Shown piece after piece: positions 39,001 to 47,606 of a stretch of DNA of 64,000 nt; the first letter of the stretch is position 1; each line of letters opens with the position of its first letter. This stretch comes from Archangium lipolyticum (GTDB lineage Bacteria; Myxococcota; Myxococcia; Myxococcales; Myxococcaceae). The stretch lies in NCBI RefSeq assembly GCF_024623785.1, contig NZ_JANKBZ010000018.1, positions 1 to 64,000 on the forward strand. The letters are read 5' to 3'. The translations under genes were made by a program, and so were the position numbers. The notes under the pieces are model-generated. The model was not told where the DNA came from. It saw only the letters and a list, made by a program, of their open reading frames with translations, and did no database searches.

Positions 39001-39628
39001 TGGACTTGGGGAACTTCTCCACCAGGCGCTTGAAGGCCACCAGCGCCTTGCGGTCCTGGCCGTCCTCCATCAGGTACGTGCCGAGGAAGAAGAGCACCTC
39101 GTCCGAGCGCTCGAAGTCCGGGTAGTCCTGGACGATCTTCGTGTACTGCTCGAGCGCGAGCTTGCCGTACTGCTTCTGCCGGGTGAGCAGCTCGGCCTTG
39201 CCCGCCTTGGCGCGGCTCTGGGCGGCCGAGTCACCCCGGTTCATCGCCTCGATGAGCTCGTCGTCCTTACGGTTGGCCTCGAAGAAGTAGTACTTGGATT
39301 CTTCCCAGTACAACTCGCCCAGACGGAAGAGGAGCGCCGGCTGCTCCTTGGCGTCCGCCGACAGCGAGATGATCTTCTTGAGCGACTCGATCTGCTCGCG
39401 GCGCTTGGAGGCGACCTGGCCTTCAACGCCGAGACGGAACTGGTCGTATTGGAGCGCGGGCGCGTTGTCCTGCTTCTCCTTCTTACGACTGATGTCGCCA
39501 GCGAGCGACTTGTCCACCACGGCAGTGGAGCTCTTCTTGCCGAGGTTGGCGTCGCGCGGCGCTTTCTTTTCCTGCGCGTGGGCCATCGAGGCCATGAGCA
39601 GGAGGCTGAGGAGGAGCGTGCGGCGCAT
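36014..39628 (-). CDS. gltD: Periplasmic TPR protein GltD (AgmU)
   Basis: A 1204-residue exported TPR protein, first gene of the glt operon. Signal peptide MRRTLLLSLLLMASMAHA, then TPR/SEL1-like helical hairpins over nearly the entire mature length (ALVAFKRLVEKFPKSKYIPD, AYLAFGEYYFNNSKGKRADL, and KAKDAEDIYLSIVDLHVKTG), a Lys-rich insert near residue 800 (ARGKKGKGKGKAA) and an acidic tail DQEPEDFLK. AgmU/GltD in Myxococcus is a periplasmic scaffold that moves with focal adhesions along a helical track. The frame is open to 39706; the ATG at 39628 is chosen because it starts the signal peptide and has AGAGGAAA upstream. Stop overlaps gltE. Confidence 0.95.
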   Translation of the reverse strand: MRRTLLLSLLLMASMAHAQEKKAPRDANLGKKSSTAVVDKSLAGDISRKKEKQDNAPALQYDQFRLGVEGQVASKRREQIESLKKIISLSADAKEQPALLFRLGELYWEESKYYFFEANRKDDELIEAMNRGDSAAQSRAKAGKAELLTRQKQYGKLALEQYTKIVQDYPDFERSDEVLFFLGTYLMEDGQDRKALVAFKRLVEKFPKSKYIPDAYLAFGEYYFNNSKGKRADLEKALAAYKKAAEYPESQVYAFALYKQGWCYFNLADYTNAKDKWKAVVLYGELAGAQNIEKDGNAKKTNSLAREARTDYVRAYAREGDVMLAREDFSKVASNPEDRFAMMRTLANMYYGDGKDREAAITYNSLIKEKPLSPEAPGFQGRIVDIVLRMGNKERTVTQVRRLVKIMKEVEGSGVIKDDKDKKALAEAKDLSERTLSNLAVTWHNEAKKTREEATFGYADMIYSDYLTLFPESPKAYDLRFFWAELLNDNLQKFDKAAANYTLVVLQDVKLLEAKDEQGNPKPGKPGKWLNNAAYNAVLAYDEMVKDAESKGAFKDVDTKDIRKKAAIPQGKKDLLEACERYLKYVTKGDKRVEIAFKAANIYYRHNHFDEAVLRFSEIALGSPEYKFESGERAAEIAANLVLDSYNLLEDWAKVNEWARRFYNNDKLAVGKFREDLSKVIEQSAFKLVSQLEAKNQFAKAAEAYLSFVADFPQTEIADVALFNASVDYYKAKMLDKAIQVRQRIIEQYPASRFVPECIYNNAEALEAIGDFSEAADVYEQYVNGYEASLSGGGKVVVAKKAAPARGKKGKGKGKAAASTVVSDKPGQPQKWEESKAQVALFNAATYREGLGQFKAALALRERYLTVWPKAKDAEDIYLSIVDLHVKTGNYNKAMGQLEEYERQYIRSPSKVLMAEGRIADIFENKMRKERDTARLYGRILDYYEKLPRRMQQSLEKPALEAVARAQYRSVEPDFQFYSRLKLSWGRPPSPDKLKGSIAEKNNSREVVEKKYVQTVSLGAAEPAICALHRIGLIYDNFADKISNAPMPPGIDEETEGALREEFGNQSLPLKEKAAEAFSTAVAKSRELSVFNSCAAESLKMLRDTYRPEQFPTMVEEKVALSKGRDLAIGGDLLAAIQDVPPPVVEAAQDDKSKTEEVVEDVSDLAKRLQQQTATQVDGPAAPTKEGTPRKSAVDDQEPEDFLK

Positions 39629-39908
39629 GTGTTTCCTCTGCTGGGTTCTACCGGCCCGGTCTCTTGCCTGCTCGGCAAGTGTCCGGGACTCTTCGGGAAT
39701 TTCCATCTGGAAGGTTGCGCACTATGCGCGGAGCGTCGGGGCGGGTCAACAGGCCCTTCGAGGCATGCTGGCTCGGTGCAATGCGGCCGGAAAGATTCCA
39801 GGAAGGCTGTGCTGGGAGCGTTTCGTGAGTTGCGATGTCAGTCCCGGCTGGTAAGGGGGAGCCTTGCCCCTGTCCGTCCGGCTACACACCTGGGAGACGT
39901 AGCGACTC

Positions 39909-40559
39909 ATGAGCCTCCTGCCCGAGAGCGCCAGCTTCGAAGAGCTGGTGCAGGATTACTTCCTTGCAATCCGAGGCAGCGGACTGATGCTGTCCGCCCT
40001 GGATGTGGAGCTTTTGACGTCCTGGGCCGCGCAAGGAGTTCCCTTCGAGGTGGTGGCGCGGGGGATCGCCCGATCAGCGGAGAAGGCCCTGTGGGATGCG
40101 CGCCCCGGGGAGCCGGTGCTGCGCAGCCTGCGCGCCTGCCGCAAGCAGGTGGAGGCGGAGATCAAGAAGCACCGGGAGCGCGCGGCGGGCGCGGGCAGTG
40201 AGAACAGCCGGCGCTCCGCGAAGGCGCGAACGTGGGAGGAACTGCGACACGCGCAGCTTCGGGCCTCGCTGGAGCGGCTGGCGGAGAGGGAGCCGGTGCT
40301 GGCGCCGCGGATCGGCCTGCTGATGGAGACGGTCCTGCGGGAGATCCCCAGCGAGTTCGCGCGGATGGAGGCACAGGAGACGCTGATGGGGATGCTGCTG
40401 CTGCGCGCCCTGCCCTTCTCCGAGCGGCTGACGCTGTGGCGCACGGCGCACGGGGAGGACGCGGATCAGCAGTACATGTCCTTCCGCGCACGGCGGCTGG
40501 CCCGGCGCTTCCGGCTGCTGACGGTGGTGCGCCGGCGGCTCGGGCTGATGGATGCCTAG
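39909..40559 (+). CDS. Conserved hypothetical protein paired with a DnaC-like ATPase
   Basis: A 216-residue soluble, helical, very basic protein. It begins with SFEELVQDYFLAIRGSGLMLSALDVELLTSWAAQGVPFEVVARGI, a helix-loop-helix arrangement with an aromatic/GxxG turn that reminds me of helicase-loader partner or DnaT/DnaD-like modules, but I cannot assign a family. The C-terminal end is Arg-rich (RARRLARRFRLLTVVRRRLG). GGGAG precedes the ATG. It lies 69 bases upstream of the DnaC-like gene in the same direction and divergent from gltD. Start context and high codon bias show it is expressed; function is inferred only from the neighbour. Confidence 0.75.
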   Translation: MSLLPESASFEELVQDYFLAIRGSGLMLSALDVELLTSWAAQGVPFEVVARGIARSAEKALWDARPGEPVLRSLRACRKQVEAEIKKHRERAAGAGSENSRRSAKARTWEELRHAQLRASLERLAEREPVLAPRIGLLMETVLREIPSEFARMEAQETLMGMLLLRALPFSERLTLWRTAHGEDADQQYMSFRARRLARRFRLLTVVRRRLGLMDA

Positions 40560-40628
40560 AGGGTAGCCGACTGAACGTGCGTGTAGCGGGCTGACGCGCG
40601 TCAGGGCGCTCTGCTATGGCCTGCGGCC

Positions 40629-41576
40629 ATGGTCACGAAGGCGATCGGCGAGGTGTGTGGCGAGTGTGGGGGACGGACGTACGTCATCGAACGGCGTGGG
40701 GACAGGGCGCACGCGCGGGTGTGCACGTGCTCGGCCCGGTGCGAGTTGTGTGAGGGGCGCGGGTACGCGTACGAGGTGCGCGAGGAGACGTTCAGCGCGA
40801 AGGTGGGCCCCAAGCGCTACGAGGTGCTGGTGCCGTGCGTGTGCCAGCGGCGGGCGAAGCGGCTCGAGCACTTCAACGAGGTGGGGTTGCCCGGAGTGGT
40901 GGCGCACGCGGGCTTCGAGGGCTACCGCGCCTTCAACGAGGCGCAGGATCGGGCGCGCAACCTGGCGATGCACTTCGCCCACCACTACGACAAAGCGGGA
41001 GTGAACAAGGGCTTCATCCTGAGCGGTCCGGTGGGCACGGGGAAGACGCACCTGCTGGCGGCCACGCTCAAACACCTGGTGCTCGAGGTGGGGCTGGAGG
41101 CCCGGTACGTGGAGATCTCCCTGCTCTACGCCACCATCCGGCGAGGCTTCCAGGAGGGCAAGAGCGGCGGGGAGATCATCGGTCCGCTGTCGGAGGTCGA
41201 GGTGCTGGCCATCGACGAGATGGGCAAGGGGCGCGGCAGCCAATTCGAGATGGAGACGCTCGATGAGCTGATCGCCCGGCGCTACAACGCGGCGCGCACG
41301 ACCCTCTTCGCGACGAACTACTCGCTGGATCCGGAGCGCCGGAGCTCGCGCACCGCTGCTCCGAGCGGCTACCGCGCCACGGAGGACGCGAAGAGCGCGG
41401 TGCGCGAGATGGAGCTGCTGCGCGAACGCGTGGGCGAGCGCATCTACAGCCGGCTGTGCGAGATGTGCAACTTCGTGGAGTTTCCGAAGGAGACGACGCC
41501 GGATCAGCGGCGCATGCGGCAGGAACTGGAGCCCAGGCCGGGCCCGCCTCCGGGCGGAATGCGCTCGGGACGCTGA
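40629..41576 (+). CDS. DnaC/DnaI-like AAA ATPase with N-terminal zinc cluster
   Basis: A 315-residue IstB/DnaC-family ATPase, the kind that loads replicative helicase onto single-stranded DNA or serves in transposition. N-terminal Cys pairs C10/C13, C32/C34, C38/C41 and C70/C72 form two or more zinc sites (CGECGG, CELCEGRG), as in zinc-binding helicase loaders. Walker A is SGPVGTGKTHLL and Walker B VLAIDEMGKG; a sensor region TLFATNYS and the final arginine-rich part (ERVGERIYSRLCEMC) are present. No transposase is nearby, so a chromosomal helicase-loader role is more likely than IstB. Myxobacterial loaders are not well characterised; this is an inference. Convergent with the gene at 41589. 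Confidence 0.85.
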   Translation: MVTKAIGEVCGECGGRTYVIERRGDRAHARVCTCSARCELCEGRGYAYEVREETFSAKVGPKRYEVLVPCVCQRRAKRLEHFNEVGLPGVVAHAGFEGYRAFNEAQDRARNLAMHFAHHYDKAGVNKGFILSGPVGTGKTHLLAATLKHLVLEVGLEARYVEISLLYATIRRGFQEGKSGGEIIGPLSEVEVLAIDEMGKGRGSQFEMETLDELIARRYNAARTTLFATNYSLDPERRSSRTAAPSGYRATEDAKSAVREMELLRERVGERIYSRLCEMCNFVEFPKETTPDQRRMRQELEPRPGPPPGGMRSGR

Positions 41577-41588
41577 GCCCACCCCAGC

Positions 41589-42152
41589 TCAGCCCCGCGT
41601 GGGCTCGATCAGGCCTGCCTCGACAGCGTACCGCCGTGTCGTCGTCATCTCCTCGATGATCTCCTGGGAGTCTGGGAAGAGATTCTCGGCCAGTTCCCCC
41701 AACTGGAGCGCCTTCGTCAGGGTCTCCCGCGTCCGCTCGGCGTTCCAATAGCGGATCAATCCCCACCACGCATCCTTGAGCGTCTCCGACGCCTTGGCGG
41801 CAGATTCCTCGTAGAGCTTCGCGGCCTCGTGAGGGGAATTGCGGTAGGTGTCCAGGAAGAAGCCGAGTTCGACCAACGCGGGCGCGCTCCGGTACGAGCC
41901 CAGGACAGCCTGCTCCAACAGTCGCTGGATTTCCGCGAAGGCCTCTTCAGGTCCTTTACCATCATCTTCCGCGGTCCAGAGCCGCCGCTGCAGCAACCAC
42001 GCGAGGAACAGCGTGTTCTGTGTAAACGCCGGGCACGCCTCGGCCAGCTCACGGTGCAAGCGGATCTGCGCCTCACTCGGCCTGGCGATGTCACCCGACT
42101 GCCGGGCGATCTGAAACTTCAGGACCAACTCCTCGAGCCCGAGATGAGCCAT
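41589..42152 (-). CDS. Hypothetical TPR-like protein
   Basis: A 187-residue soluble protein of helical hairpins (EAQIRLHRELAEACPAF, EAFAEIQRLLEQAVLGSYRS, EAAKLYEESAAKASETLKDAW), probably degenerate TPR. No signal peptide. It lies three bases from the lipoprotein gene upstream (42156), so the two are cotranscribed and may work together at the membrane. No enzymatic motif is present. The ATG at 42152 has a weak SD-like sequence. Confidence 0.7.
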   Translation of the reverse strand: MAHLGLEELVLKFQIARQSGDIARPSEAQIRLHRELAEACPAFTQNTLFLAWLLQRRLWTAEDDGKGPEEAFAEIQRLLEQAVLGSYRSAPALVELGFFLDTYRNSPHEAAKLYEESAAKASETLKDAWWGLIRYWNAERTRETLTKALQLGELAENLFPDSQEIIEEMTTTRRYAVEAGLIEPTRG

Positions 42153-42155
42153 GGT

Positions 42156-42659
42156 TCACCTCACCGTCCCCATCTTCTGCATCAAACGCTCCGGGTCTTG
42201 AAGCAGCTTCTTGACCATGTCGAGCTGAGCCCGCGTCGCCAGGCTGAAATCCCGCCGCTCCAGCATCTGCTTGATCTCGAACAGGGAGTAGTCCTTGAGC
42301 TGGGAGGGGAAATTGGGCGCACGCTGAAGCGAAGCGGGAATCTGACCCAACTTCGTATTCAGCAGCGCGATCCTATCCAGCATCTGGGTTGCCACTGACT
42401 TCGACAACAAGCCCGCTGCCGTTCCCTCCGCGATGAGCGCCTCGGCCTGGGCGAACTCCCCCTGACCGATCAGCGCCCAGATGCGTGCGGAGAGCGTGCC
42501 TCCTTTGATTCGGACGCCCTCTTCCGGCACGTCATCGAACGCACGGGATGTCGCGCTCCGCGAGCCGGGCGCCTCGTCGATGGTGGCCGCACCGACATGG
42601 CCGCATCCCATGGCGGCGAGCAGCACGAGCGCACCAAGAAGCCACTTCCAGTCACGCAT
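42156..42659 (-). CDS. Small lipoprotein of unknown function
   Basis: A 167-residue lipoprotein: signal peptide MRDWKWLLGALVLLAAMGC with lipobox C19, then a Ser/Arg linker and a helical domain (ARIWALIGQGEFAQAEALIAE, LLSKSVATQMLDRIALLN, and LFEIKQMLERRDFSL). GGAGGAA before the ATG at 42659 fixes the start and excludes the longer frame to 42737. Directly upstream of, and nearly touching, the TPR-like gene. I recognise no family. Confidence 0.75.
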   Translation of the reverse strand: MRDWKWLLGALVLLAAMGCGHVGAATIDEAPGSRSATSRAFDDVPEEGVRIKGGTLSARIWALIGQGEFAQAEALIAEGTAAGLLSKSVATQMLDRIALLNTKLGQIPASLQRAPNFPSQLKDYSLFEIKQMLERRDFSLATRAQLDMVKKLLQDPERLMQKMGTVR

Positions 42660-42764
42660 GCGTTCCTCCGAGCAGCACCACCGGAAGCAACGCTCGTGAT
42701 TGTACCCCAGGCAGGGAGACCCGCGTCGACGACCCACGGGTCTCCGCCAGTGACCAGGTACTCG

Positions 42765-45311
42765 CTACGGAGTGATGGCGCGCAGCAACGCGTTGCCCGA
42801 GTCCGCCACGTACAGCGTTCCGTCCGGGCCCACCGCGAGACCCGCCGGCAGAACGAGGTCCGCGTCATCCCCCGTCCCATCACGCGCCCCGAAACGGCCC
42901 GAGCCCGCCAATGTGGTCACCATCCCGTTCGGAGAGATGCGCCGCACCCGGTAGTTGCCCGGATCCGACACCGCAACGCTCCCGTCCGGCAGCACCGCGA
43001 TGCCCAGGTACGGCAGCATCCGCGCGTCCTCGCCCTGCCCTTCCGCGAAGCCTCCCGGCGGAGTTCCCGCCAGCACGCTCACCGTGCCGTTGCGCAACGC
43101 CACCACGCGCGACATCCCCGTCTCCACCACGTACACCGTCCCGTCCGGCGCCGCCGCCACCGCCGACGGCCGGTACAGCCACAGGTTCGCCGGCAGCGTC
43201 GTCACCGGATTGCCCGGCGTCAGCAGATCAATCCGCCGGATGACGCCGTTGCCCAGATCCGCCACCAGCAACTCCCCCTGCGGCGTGACGAACAGCCCCG
43301 CCGGCTGGTTGAAGCGCGCCTGCGCGGCGGGTCCATCCATCAGCCCCGGCTCCATCACCGCCCCGGCGAACACCGTCGTCGTCCCGTCCGGCGTGATGCG
43401 GCGGATGCAGTAGTTGTCCGAGTCCGCCACGTAGACGTTCCCCTGCGCGTCCGCGGCGATCCCCATCGGGCCGTTGAGCTTCACCGAGGAGAGCGTCGAG
43501 ATGCTCCCGTCCGACCCCACCCGCTTCACCTCGTTCGCCAGCGCGTCCGCCACCGCCCAGCCACCTCCGGGCAGCACCGCCACCGCCACCGGCGCGGCCA
43601 GCAGTCCACGGCCCTGCTCACCATCCTGATCACCCCGCCGCCCCGGCTGCCCGGCCACCGTCCTCACGTCGGTCGCGAAGGGACCTCGCGCTCGCGGCAA
43701 CTGCGTCGCCGGCAGCACCACCAGATCCCGCGGCACCTGCCTCCCCAACGCCCGGTAGAGGACGTTGGCCACGATGCGCGCAGCGCGCGGATCCGCCGCC
43801 TCCGTCGTCCCCAGCGTGTGCACGAAGTCGATGCCACCCGCCGAGAACACCCACGCGTTCCCCTTGCGGAACACCACCATCTGTCCGAAGCCGAACGCCC
43901 CCTGCAGCGACAACGCGGGAGACTCGGCCAGCACCTCCAGCCCCGCGGGCGAACGGCCGTTGTCCACCACCTGGTCCTGCTCGTAGCCGTTGGCACGCCA
44001 CAGCGTGTCCCCGTTCCTCAGCCCCGTCCCCTCCAGCGCCCAGTGCCCCTCGTTCGTGATGACCGTCGGGAAGGCGAACTGGTGCCAGCGGCTGGAGAAC
44101 ATCACCCCCAGCAACGAGTTCTCCGGGCGCGGCGTGGCCAGATCCCTGAACTTCGTCGAACGATCCAGGCTCCTCACCCCCACCGGATCCCTCGCGTCGC
44201 CCTTGTAGCAGGTGATGATGCGCCGCGGCCGGCCGTCCGCCGCCGGCTCGAGCCGCACCTGCCAGTAGGCCTGGTTCGCGCCGAGGTTGATGATCGACCG
44301 CCCCTCGGCCTGCGCCTTCTCGGCACGGTCACGCAGCGTGCGCGTCCAGTACTCGTCGTGCCCGGACATGATCAGGACCTTCGCCTCGCGCAGCGCGTCC
44401 CCACTGCGGTCCAGCTCCTCGTTCGTCACGTAGGTGACGTCCAGCCCCTGCGCCTCCAGCCACATGATGAGGCCCTGGTCGTCATCCAGCAGGTGGCCCG
44501 AGCCGTAGCCACGGTAGTAGGGCCGATCGTACGAGGCCTGGAAGCCGCGCCCCACCCCGGTGATGCGGAACTTGTCGTCGTAGAGGCTCGTGCCGCCCCA
44601 CGTGTTGTAGGCCTGCCAGGTCGCGGTCGGGATGATCACCGTCACCTCCGAGCGCGGATTCGGATCCCTCACGAAGAACGGCACGTAGCGCTGGAAGCCG
44701 TCCTCACGCACCAGCTTCACCACGTACACCCCGCGCATCCACCCGTTCGTCGGCAGCTCCAGGGTCGGCGTCCAGTTGCAGGCGACGATGCCCGTGGGCT
44801 GCTGCGCGGGACACGGCGCCTGCGGCACCGCCTGCAGCGGACCACCCCGCGCCACCTCGCGTGCCCCCGCTCCCCCGTAGTACCCCAGCCGGTACACCTC
44901 CCAGCTGAACTTGCGGGGCGAGCCCGTCACCGACACCGCGATGGGCACCCGCTCGCCCGGCGACACCGTGGAGACGAGCGCGTAACCTTCGATCTCGTTG
45001 TTGTTGGCCGCCTTCTTGACGATGCGCCACGCCGTCGTCCCCGGGCGCGCGTTCTCCTTGCGGATGGCCTGCGTGTCATGCGGAGGAATCGACCCCCCAT
45101 CCGGCACGCCTCCATCCGGGTCCGGTGGCGGCGGCACACTTCCATCCCCGATGTCTGGCTGCCCGCCGTCCGAGCGTTGAAGCGGTGGGGTGTCCCGTGA
45201 GCCGCCATCCCGTCCACCCATGCCGGAGGAGGAATCCTCACACCCTCCGACCAGGCCCAGGAGGCACAGTACGGAAACCAACACCCCGATGACCCGACCA
45301 CCCTTTCCCAT
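42765..45311 (-). CDS. Lipoprotein: DMFase-beta-like domain fused to NHL repeats
   Basis: An 848-residue lipoprotein with lipobox C24 (LGLVGGCED) and a Gly/Pro/Asp-rich linker. Residues ~85-520 follow the pattern of the N,N-dimethylformamidase beta-subunit-like domain (SWEVYRLGYYGGAGAREVA, TATWQAYNTWGGTSLYDD, MSGHDEYWTRTLRDRAEKA, INLGANQAYW). Residues ~570-848 are NHL-type beta-propeller repeats (GGWAVADALANEVKRV, GNVYVADSDNYCIRRI, GTLYVADSGNALLRAI). The DMFase relatives hydrolyse amides with a metal site, but conserved metal ligands cannot be verified here. A surface enzyme or binding protein is the safe conclusion. GGAGG precedes the ATG at 45311. Confidence 0.8.
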   Translation of the reverse strand: MGKGGRVIGVLVSVLCLLGLVGGCEDSSSGMGGRDGGSRDTPPLQRSDGGQPDIGDGSVPPPPDPDGGVPDGGSIPPHDTQAIRKENARPGTTAWRIVKKAANNNEIEGYALVSTVSPGERVPIAVSVTGSPRKFSWEVYRLGYYGGAGAREVARGGPLQAVPQAPCPAQQPTGIVACNWTPTLELPTNGWMRGVYVVKLVREDGFQRYVPFFVRDPNPRSEVTVIIPTATWQAYNTWGGTSLYDDKFRITGVGRGFQASYDRPYYRGYGSGHLLDDDQGLIMWLEAQGLDVTYVTNEELDRSGDALREAKVLIMSGHDEYWTRTLRDRAEKAQAEGRSIINLGANQAYWQVRLEPAADGRPRRIITCYKGDARDPVGVRSLDRSTKFRDLATPRPENSLLGVMFSSRWHQFAFPTVITNEGHWALEGTGLRNGDTLWRANGYEQDQVVDNGRSPAGLEVLAESPALSLQGAFGFGQMVVFRKGNAWVFSAGGIDFVHTLGTTEAADPRAARIVANVLYRALGRQVPRDLVVLPATQLPRARGPFATDVRTVAGQPGRRGDQDGEQGRGLLAAPVAVAVLPGGGWAVADALANEVKRVGSDGSISTLSSVKLNGPMGIAADAQGNVYVADSDNYCIRRITPDGTTTVFAGAVMEPGLMDGPAAQARFNQPAGLFVTPQGELLVADLGNGVIRRIDLLTPGNPVTTLPANLWLYRPSAVAAAPDGTVYVVETGMSRVVALRNGTVSVLAGTPPGGFAEGQGEDARMLPYLGIAVLPDGSVAVSDPGNYRVRRISPNGMVTTLAGSGRFGARDGTGDDADLVLPAGLAVGPDGTLYVADSGNALLRAITP

Positions 45312-45431
45312 GCCTGCCTCCACCCTCTCGGGCTGCGAGGGTAAGCATGAGGTCCGGTGTGGGAAGTCTTCCGCTCCTTCCAGGGCGTTTTCGTGGACAG
45401 TTCAACGCCTGCCCGTCCTCGCGGATTGCCC

Positions 45432-46628
45432 TCAGCTGCCCAGGAACTCGCGGTGCAGCCTCGCGGTGAGCGGCTTGAGGTGCTGCTTGTCCACCAGCAA
45501 CGTGAGCTGGAGTGGCGAGGTGTGGACGGCATGCACCCTCGCCCCCAGCTCCTCCGCCACGTCCAGGGCCCGGCGCAGGTAGCTCCAGTCCGCGTTCAGC
45601 CCCGCCCCCACCGCCGTCACCGTCCCCACCTCCTCCCTCAGCCTCACCGTCTCCCCGAAGCGCGCCACCACGTCCCGCTTCAGCGCCTCCAACCCGTGCA
45701 CGTCCTGCAACGGCACCGCGATGAACGCCCGCCCCTCGCGCCCCAGCAACCCGTCGAACGCCAGCGCCCTGCCGCGCACCCCTCGCGCGTCCAGGAACTC
45801 CAGCAGCTCCGGCAGCCGCACCTCCTCCACCGCCGCCGACAGCACCGCCATCTCCGCCTCCGCCGTCACCCCCTTCACCCGTGTGTCCGCCGGCGCCACC
45901 AGCTCCTGCACCGCCGTCCCACTCCCCTGCCCGTGCGCCGTCCTCGCCAGGATGACGATCCCCTTCGCCTTCGCGAACTCCACCGCCTGCGCGTTGAGCA
46001 CCTTCGCCCCCGCGCTCGCCAGCTCCTGCATCTCGTCGTACGAGAGCGTCTCCAGCTTGCGCGCGTCCGGCACCACCCGCGGATCCGCGCTGAACACCCC
46101 GTCCACGTCCGAGTAGATCTCACACGACTCCGCGCTCAACGCCGCCGCCAGCGCCACCGCCGTCGTGTCCGAGCCACCCCGCCCCAGCGTCGTCACCTCC
46201 TTCTTGTAGGAGACGCCCTGGTACCCCGCGACGATGACCACCTTGCCCTGCTCCAGCTCGTCCTGGATGCGGTAGGGCCGCACCTCCACGATGCGCGCCT
46301 GCGAGTGCGCGTCATTCGTGATGATGCCGCTCTGGCTCCCCGTGAAGCTGATGGCCGGCACCCCCATCTCCTGTAGCGCCATGGACAAGAGCGCCATGGA
46401 GATGCGCTCCCCGCACGTGAGCAGCATGTCCAGCTCGCGCCGCGCCGGGTCCGGCGACACCTGCTTGGCCAGCGCCAGCAGCTCGTCCGTCGTGTCCCCC
46501 ATGGCCGACACCACCACCACCACCCGGTAGCCCCGGTCCCGCGTCTCCTTCACTCTGCGTGCGACCTTGCGGATCTTCTCCACATCGGCGACTGACGAGC
46601 CGCCGTACTTCTGCACCACGATCGGCAT
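45432..46628 (-). CDS. lysC: Aspartokinase
   Basis: A 398-residue aspartate kinase, which phosphorylates aspartate at the first step to lysine, threonine, methionine and diaminopimelate. The amino-acid kinase domain carries KYGGSSV at 7-13, [25 protein letters not shown], and [11 protein letters not shown]. Two ACT domains follow, from about residue 265, the feedback-binding part. Length is typical of the Bacillus/Corynebacterium LysC alpha form; an internal start for a beta subunit is possible but not evident. No homoserine dehydrogenase is fused. The gene is flanked by unrelated genes, so it is monocistronic. Confidence 0.96.
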   Translation of the reverse strand: MPIVVQKYGGSSVADVEKIRKVARRVKETRDRGYRVVVVVSAMGDTTDELLALAKQVSPDPARRELDMLLTCGERISMALLSMALQEMGVPAISFTGSQSGIITNDAHSQARIVEVRPYRIQDELEQGKVVIVAGYQGVSYKKEVTTLGRGGSDTTAVALAAALSAESCEIYSDVDGVFSADPRVVPDARKLETLSYDEMQELASAGAKVLNAQAVEFAKAKGIVILARTAHGQGSGTAVQELVAPADTRVKGVTAEAEMAVLSAAVEEVRLPELLEFLDARGVRGRALAFDGLLGREGRAFIAVPLQDVHGLEALKRDVVARFGETVRLREEVGTVTAVGAGLNADWSYLRRALDVAEELGARVHAVHTSPLQLTLLVDKQHLKPLTARLHREFLGS

Positions 46629-46835
46629 AAAGCACCCGCTGCGTTGTTCCTAGGGGCCGGTCAAGGTCACAGGTAACCTGCCGGGCGTGTCCGTCAGGAC
46701 ACACTGGAAGCACGTCATGCACAAGGCTCGCCAGCGCCGCCCCGACACTCCCCGACGCCTGCCTGCCCTCCTTGACAGGTCGGAAACGGCTTTTATATCG
46801 GCCGCCGGTCGAGTGCTTCTCCCTGGAGCCGTCCC

Positions 46836-47567
46836 ATGCCGATGATCGAGGTCCAGAACCTCACCAAGCGATACCGTGAGCGGATCGCCGTGGACCGCCT
46901 GAACTTCTCGGTCGCCGAGGGACAGATACTCGGCTTCCTCGGGCCCAATGGAGCGGGCAAGTCCACCACCATGAAGATCCTCACCGGGTTCCTGCCTCCC
47001 TCCGAGGGGACGGCCCGGGTGGCGGGGTTCGACGTCTTCGAGCAGCCCCTGGAGGTCAAACGGCGGATCGGCTACCTGCCGGAGACCCCGCCGCTGTACC
47101 CGGAGATGACGGTGGCCGGGTACCTGAAGTTCGTCGCCGAGCTCAAGCGGCTGCCCGGCCGCGGCCTTCGCGCCGAGGTGGACCGGGTGGGCGGGCTCGC
47201 CGGCGTGTCCGACGTGATGGGCCGGGTCATCCAGAACCTGTCCAAGGGCTACAAGCAGCGCGTGGGCATTGCCCAGGCCCTGCTCGGCTCCCCACCGGTG
47301 CTCATCCTCGACGAGCCCACCGAGGGGTTGGATCCCGCCCAGCGCGCCGAGGTGCGCGGCCTCATCAAGGGGCTGGCGGGCAAGCACACCGTCATCCTCT
47401 CCACCCACATCCTCCCCGAGGTGACGATGACCTGCGAGAAGGTCCTCATCATCAACCAGGGCCGGGTGGTGGCGTACGACGAGATCCGCAAGCTGACGCA
47501 CGTGCACGGCGGCAAGGCGGAGAACGTGTCGTTGGAGGAGATCTTCATCAAGCTGACCGCGGCCTAG
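46836..47567 (+). CDS. ABC transporter ATPase (GldA-like)
   Basis: A 243-residue ATPase of an ABC-2 exporter. Walker A GPNGAGKST (36-44), the variant signature LSKGYKQR, Walker B VLILDEPTEGLDP and H-loop STHILPE are intact. The LSKGYKQR signature and ~240-residue length match the GldA type of Bacteroidetes gliding and related ABC-2 sets. It starts a four-gene operon (gaps 39 and 19 bases, then overlap) with permease, GldG-type and DUF4340 proteins. Substrate is unknown. Start ATG 46836 has GGAG upstream; an ATG at 46842 is equally possible. Confidence 0.92.
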   Translation: MPMIEVQNLTKRYRERIAVDRLNFSVAEGQILGFLGPNGAGKSTTMKILTGFLPPSEGTARVAGFDVFEQPLEVKRRIGYLPETPPLYPEMTVAGYLKFVAELKRLPGRGLRAEVDRVGGLAGVSDVMGRVIQNLSKGYKQRVGIAQALLGSPPVLILDEPTEGLDPAQRAEVRGLIKGLAGKHTVILSTHILPEVTMTCEKVLIINQGRVVAYDEIRKLTHVHGGKAENVSLEEIFIKLTAA

Positions 47568-47606
47568 CGCCCGCGCGTTCCCCCATCCACGGTTCCGGAG
47601 GACTCC

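Noticed and set aside
35786-40201. A 1471-residue antisense frame over gltD/gltE
   Set aside because: Same cause; the composition is low-complexity Leu/Val/Arg and the sense frames encode recognisable proteins.
41589-42659. Toxin-antitoxin pair from the touching TPR-like and lipoprotein genes
   Set aside because: One is a lipoprotein and the other a helical TPR-like protein; neither shows toxin or antitoxin motifs.
42597-45200. An 867-residue antisense frame over the DMFase/NHL gene
   Set aside because: Arg/His/Pro-rich with no domains, a complement shadow of the coding strand.
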